Source: an uncultured Verrucomicrobia subdivision 3 bacterium
GTDB taxonomy: Bacteria > Verrucomicrobiota > Verrucomicrobiae > Limisphaerales > CAMLLE01
NCBI GenBank assembly: GCA_946480555.1
Contig: CAMLLE010000076.1
Coordinates: forward strand, 1 to 9,727
Reading direction: 5' to 3'
Length of the DNA: 9,727 nt
Below the pieces are notes generated by a model. The model saw only the letters and a program-made list of their open reading frames with translations. It was not told where the DNA came from and ran no database searches. Shown piece by piece: positions 7,154 to 9,727 of this stretch. Made by a program: the position numbers and the translations under genes. Every line of letters starts with the position of its first letter. The first letter of the stretch is position 1.

Positions 7154-8438
7154 GCGCCACCTCTTTCATCGCAGTGCTTGCGACCGCGCCGATGACGTTG
7201 GTTCCGGAAGCGGCCAGACGCCGATACTGGCCGACCAACGGTGTCGAGATGCGGTCCAGTGCGGACCCGTCGCGGGCCTGGATGTCCCAAAGCCCCATTT
7301 GTTTCAGGTAATACTCGGGCGGATTGCGTCCTTGCCGGTACGCCCACGTGACCAGCGCGAACAGCGGCCACCACGTGTAGCCGACAAGTGGAATGCCGCG
7401 GGCGCGGACGCGGCGCGTGGCTTCCACGGAATCCGCGAGCCAGGCGGCGCGGCGTTTCACTGAACCCAGCGACGCCGTTTCTGAAATGAAGATCGGGACT
7501 TGATAGCGCTCGTGGTAGAGGCGGGAAAGGCGGTCCACAATCGAGGCGCCAGCGTAAGGCATTTTGATCCGCACATGGGGCGCGCGAACGAGAATCTTCT
7601 GGGAGAACAATGGGTAAAGATTGATGCCGACCAGGTCGAGTTCCACCGCGTTCTCGCGAAACCAATCCAACGTCGATTCGGATACATCATTGGCAATCAG
7701 CCAGTCGTACAATGAATGTCCCGGTGCAACCCGACCGTTGATCAAGTCGAGCGCGAGAAAGACAATTTCCTGTCGGCGGAAAACTTCCTCCTCAAGCGTG
7801 GGATCGCCCGATTCGTAGAGATCCGTCGCATCGACGTGCACCGCCACATTTTCGTCATCCACCTCGCGCAGCGCCTTCGTGGTTTCCACCATGCCGCGGC
7901 AGACTCCGACGAGCACGCGCAGGAACCCGCGCCAGCCGCGCTGGAACGGAGGCCACCAGCCGAGCTTGCCGCAATACCACGCCGTCACGCGCGGCTCGTT
8001 CAACGGAGTCCAAAGGTGAATCCGGCCCTTGAATCGCTCTGCGGCGCGGGATGCATACTCCGCCATGTATTCCGGAAAATCGGAATTCAGAAACGCGCCT
8101 TCAATCCAGCGAGGCAGGCCGTAATGCACCAGATCAACGATCGGTTCCACGCCAAGGTCCAGCAGGTGGTCCAGCGTGCGATCCGCAAAATCCCAGCGCC
8201 AGGTGTTCGGTGATGGATTGATGCGATGCCACGGAATGCCGTAGCGCGCATGCGTCACGCCGAGCTCGCGGATCAACCCCAGGTCTTCGCGCCAGTGTTC
8301 GTAATGCTGTGTCAGTTCGTATTCGTCAAGCGTCCGGCCCGTGGCTGGCCAGGGTTCGGTGATGAATGTGTCCTCGATGCCGGTGGCCCAGAAAAAGAAG
8401 TCCGGATCGTGCAGCTGGTTTAGAGTCGAGCGCTTCAT
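7143..8438 (-). CDS. GH1-like clan GH-A glycosidase, first gene of a pair
   Basis: This 431-residue protein is a second GH1-like glycosidase of the retaining type. The acid/base is E148 in LWTPLNEPRVT and the nucleophile is E320 in PIFISETASLG. Supporting barrel motifs are FFWATGIEDTFI at about 15-26, HARYGIPWHRINPSP at about 63-77, IVDLVHYGLPRWIE at about 100-113, DLVGINLYPLFSQ at about 268-280, and VGYTWWPLFALVTWAYR in the C-terminal quarter. The opening WATGIE...DEYELTQHYEHWREDL is characteristic of a family often annotated as family 1 glycosylhydrolase or beta-glucosidase. No signal peptide is visible, so a cytoplasmic location is expected. The ATG at 8436-8438 has no convincing ribosome-binding site. 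The TAG stop at 7143-7145 lies inside the next glycosidase gene, so the two are very probably cotranscribed. The proteins share the catalytic layout and a late MGLWDI/MGLWEL motif but differ widely elsewhere, suggesting old paralogues with different substrates rather than a recent duplication. Confidence 0.87.
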   Translation of the reverse strand: MKRSTLNQLHDPDFFFWATGIEDTFITEPWPATGRTLDEYELTQHYEHWREDLGLIRELGVTHARYGIPWHRINPSPNTWRWDFADRTLDHLLDLGVEPIVDLVHYGLPRWIEGAFLNSDFPEYMAEYASRAAERFKGRIHLWTPLNEPRVTAWYCGKLGWWPPFQRGWRGFLRVLVGVCRGMVETTKALREVDDENVAVHVDATDLYESGDPTLEEEVFRRQEIVFLALDLINGRVAPGHSLYDWLIANDVSESTLDWFRENAVELDLVGINLYPLFSQKILVRAPHVRIKMPYAGASIVDRLSRLYHERYQVPIFISETASLGSVKRRAAWLADSVEATRRVRARGIPLVGYTWWPLFALVTWAYRQGRNPPEYYLKQMGLWDIQARDGSALDRISTPLVGQYRRLAASGTNVIGAVASTAMKEVAHVS

Positions 8439-8484
8439 GACGTGCGGAAAAAGCCGGCCGTCTCGCCGTGGTGGCGATTGACGA

Positions 8485-8509
8485 GTCGCGGGCGACGGGC
8501 GCCCGCGAC
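8485..8509. repeat. perfect 10-bp GC-rich inverted repeat
   Basis: GTCGCGGGCG at 8485-8494 and CGCCCGCGAC at 8500-8509 are exact inverted copies around the five-base loop ACGGG. The hairpin lies about 18 bases after the stop of the PRC-barrel gene and about 50 bases before the first glycosidase ATG, inside the 88-bp gap 8439-8526. It would form a very stable stem in RNA from either strand. No T-run follows on the minus strand, so a standard rho-independent terminator is not shown, although GC-rich hairpins alone can end or protect transcripts. Confidence 0.7.
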
Positions 8510-8526
8510 GTGGGACTGCGTTTCAA

Positions 8527-9111
8527 TTACTCCTTTGAGCGCGGCGGTTTGTTCGTGCTGGTGTTCATCTCCGAACTGCCAGTTTCAGTCATGGAAGAGT
8601 CCACCGCACCGCCCATGGCACTGGGTTGTTGCACGCCGTAATGACTGTAGATCGTCTGCGTGAAACTCGGGCTGTCGAGCTTCTGCCATTCGTTGCGTGC
8701 GATGATGGGTCCCGACTCCAGCGGCTTGGTCGAATTCAAGGTGACTTCAGCGTTTCGCAGCATGCCTTGCGCAGGCGTCACGTGCAGGGCTTGAATTGGA
8801 ACGATCGCGAAGCGATTGCCACTCAGCTCGATGGAGGCGAATACTTCGCCGCTTTGTGCGTTCACCAGGAGCTCGCTGACATCGCCGAGCTTGTTTCCCT
8901 GTGAATCTTTCACATCAGCGCCGACCAAGTCCTTCGAGCGCTGAAACCGTGTGCTGGTGGTCTGTTGTTTGTCTTGTTCGCGCGTGGCCTGGCTTACGGC
9001 GTTGGTTTCACGTGCAGTTGGCAACAGCAGTTCGGGATATTCACTTTGAGCGAACGCCGTTGCTGCCGTCAGCGCACAAACGCACGCCATCCAGTTCAAT
9101 GTCATTTTCAT
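8527..9111 (-). CDS. exported PRC-barrel domain protein
   Basis: This 194-residue protein has a typical signal peptide at residues 1-21 (MKMTLNWMACVCALTAATAFA, cleaved before QS). It also has a PRC-barrel-like domain at about 57-115. The diagnostic run is RSKDLVGADVKDSQGNKLGDVSELLVNAQSG, split here over the first strands, followed by VFASIELSGNRFAIVPIQAL. The C-terminal 40 residues are rich in Ser, Thr and Met and are probably disordered. PRC-barrel domains bind partner proteins or ligands; the exported, soil-bacterium type has no settled role. The frame is open up to an ATG at 9156, but the ATG at 9109-9111 is preferred. It is preceded by AGGAG ten bases upstream, and the signal peptide starts there; the longer start would add 15 charged residues before it. 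The stop is TAA at 8527-8529. It could share a transcript with the glycosidases downstream, separated by a hairpin. Confidence 0.85.
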   Translation of the reverse strand: MKMTLNWMACVCALTAATAFAQSEYPELLLPTARETNAVSQATREQDKQQTTSTRFQRSKDLVGADVKDSQGNKLGDVSELLVNAQSGEVFASIELSGNRFAIVPIQALHVTPAQGMLRNAEVTLNSTKPLESGPIIARNEWQKLDSPSFTQTIYSHYGVQQPSAMGGAVDSSMTETGSSEMNTSTNKPPRSKE

Positions 9112-9590
9112 AAACACTTCACTCCTGTCTTCGAGCGAATCGACCGGCTCGATCATGGTTCATTACTCGCCAGTACCCTTCGGGGCGAAACGGTCGCGGG
9201 CAATTGGGTAATTGACCTGAGCCGCGGCCTGCCCAGACGAAGCATCGTTTCTCGTCGTCCACCTTGCGTTCGTTCAATTCGAGGTTTGCGCGCGGCGGTG
9301 GGAACGAGAATGTCGGAAAGCTTTATCAGCGAAGATGGTCCGTACGTTCCGCGACAAAACCGAACTCACCGGTCCCTCGAATCGACATGCTCCAATCGGC
9401 AAGCCATCCGTAATCGTCGCGGCCGGTGGATGTCGGTCCCGGGGATTCTCCTGTCGGTGGCATTGACTGATTTGCGCAAATGACCGTCCCTGCGTGCCAA
9501 CTTCATTTCCGCGTTTTATCAGGCGTTTGCGTGGGATCGCAGCTCGCAACGCCTGCATGGCACGAGTTGGGCTGAAGAGAACCCGTTGTT
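9112..9590. other. 479-bp divergent intergenic region without a recognised gene
   Basis: The region separates the minus-strand PRC-barrel gene from the plus-strand gene at the right edge and must hold the promoters of both. Frames crossing it are arginine-rich, lack signal, motif or ribosome-binding support, and do not look coding. I found no pair of -35/-10 boxes with good spacing. A short palindrome, CAATT-GGGT-AATTG at 9201-9214, and a stronger hairpin at 9520-9555 are the only structured elements seen. Confidence 0.5.
9520..9555. repeat. inverted repeat ahead of the right-edge gene
   Basis: CAGGCGTTTGCG at 9520-9531 pairs with CGCAACGCCTG at 9545-9555, giving 11 base pairs with one bulged T and a 13-base loop. 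It ends 35 bases before the ATG at 9591, so it may be a leader structure or an operator. Nearby short segments (CCAACT at 9497-9502, GGCACG and AGTTGG near 9559-9570) offer competing pairings, but these are too short to claim a switch. Confidence 0.5.
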
Positions 9591-9727
9591 ATGCGCACGA
9601 ATAGGATTTTTCTCGCCACGATCGCTGGTAGCTTGCTCGCCGCCGGTGCGGTGCACGCCACCCCCATCAACATCACCATCCACGATAATCATTCCGCGTC
9701 GGGATACATCGGCACGGGCGTCGGCCT
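9591..9727 (+). CDS. N-terminus of an exported protein, cut by the right window edge
   Basis: A plus-strand frame opens at ATG 9591-9593 and stays open for 45 codons to the edge. It begins MRTNRIFLATIAGSLLAAG and continues AVHATPINITIHDN, then HSASGYIGTGVG. This is a clear signal peptide: a basic start, a hydrophobic core to about residue 20, and a likely cleavage after VHA (residue 23). The mature start with TPINITIHDN is a beta-strand-rich, Asn/Thr/Gly-rich sequence typical of secreted surface proteins in Verrucomicrobiota and Planctomycetota. Those proteins often end in a PEP-CTERM sorting signal, but the C-terminus is outside the window, so this is only a suggestion. The ribosome-binding site is weak (GAAGAGA about 10-15 bases upstream). 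It is divergent from the PRC-barrel gene. Confidence 0.7.
   Translation, partial: MRTNRIFLATIAGSLLAAGAVHATPINITIHDNHSASGYIGTGVG

Noticed and set aside
6901..7665. A 254-codon minus-strand frame spanning the junction of the two glycosidases.
   Set aside because: It is a shifted frame over two well-supported genes, with arginine-rich low-order composition.
9112..9156. Upstream ATG at 9156 as the start of the PRC-barrel protein.
   Set aside because: It would place 15 mostly charged residues before the signal peptide. The ATG at 9111 has an AGGAG at good spacing.
9274..9558. A 94-codon minus-strand frame in the divergent intergenic region.
   Set aside because: It has no ribosome-binding site, no hydrophobic or domain pattern, and unusually high Arg/Gln content, so I treat it as chance.

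Overview
The window is about 9.7 kb of GC-rich (roughly 60% by eye) bacterial chromosome, densely packed with genes almost all on the minus strand. The mix of genes suggests a free-living Gram-negative, glycan-using bacterium: a very large periplasmic-sensor histidine kinase with a BNR/sialidase-like propeller and OB-like modules, clan GH-A glycosidases, a PRC-barrel exported protein and short-lived-looking G+C-rich interspersed repeats. My best guess is Verrucomicrobiota (Pedosphaera/Limisphaera-like). This is an inference from gene style; no rRNA or other marker is present.

Layout in transcription order on the minus strand, from high to low coordinates. (1) 8527-9111 encodes a small secreted PRC-barrel protein. 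It is followed by a perfect 10-bp inverted repeat. (2) 7143-8438 and 5945-7153 encode two divergent GH1-like (clan GH-A) cytoplasmic glycosidases that overlap by 11 bp and look like one operon. (3) 2379-5771 and 1736-2369/2371 encode a two-component system of the NarL/LuxR type. The kinase is 1130 residues with an enzyme-like BNR beta-propeller and four OB-like segments in the periplasm. The response regulator begins 7 bp after the kinase stop. (4) 114-1508 encodes a beta-CASP metallo-beta-lactamase-fold nuclease, with an unidentified gene starting 2 bp after its stop and running off the left edge (1-111). On the plus strand, only the right edge (9591-9727) holds a gene: the N-terminus of an exported protein that starts divergently from the PRC-barrel gene.

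How the parts may work together: the kinase is predicted to read a glycan-related or surface signal with its propeller and pass phosphate to D59 of the adjacent regulator, which would bind DNA through its LuxR-type HTH. The adjacent glycosidase pair is a candidate but unproven target. The nuclease pair at the left is separated from the two-component operon by 221 bp containing a 23-bp imperfect hairpin repeat, so it is probably a separate transcription unit.

The most unusual item is the sensor architecture of the kinase. I see no CRISPR array, tRNA, rRNA, transposase, integrase or obvious defence system.
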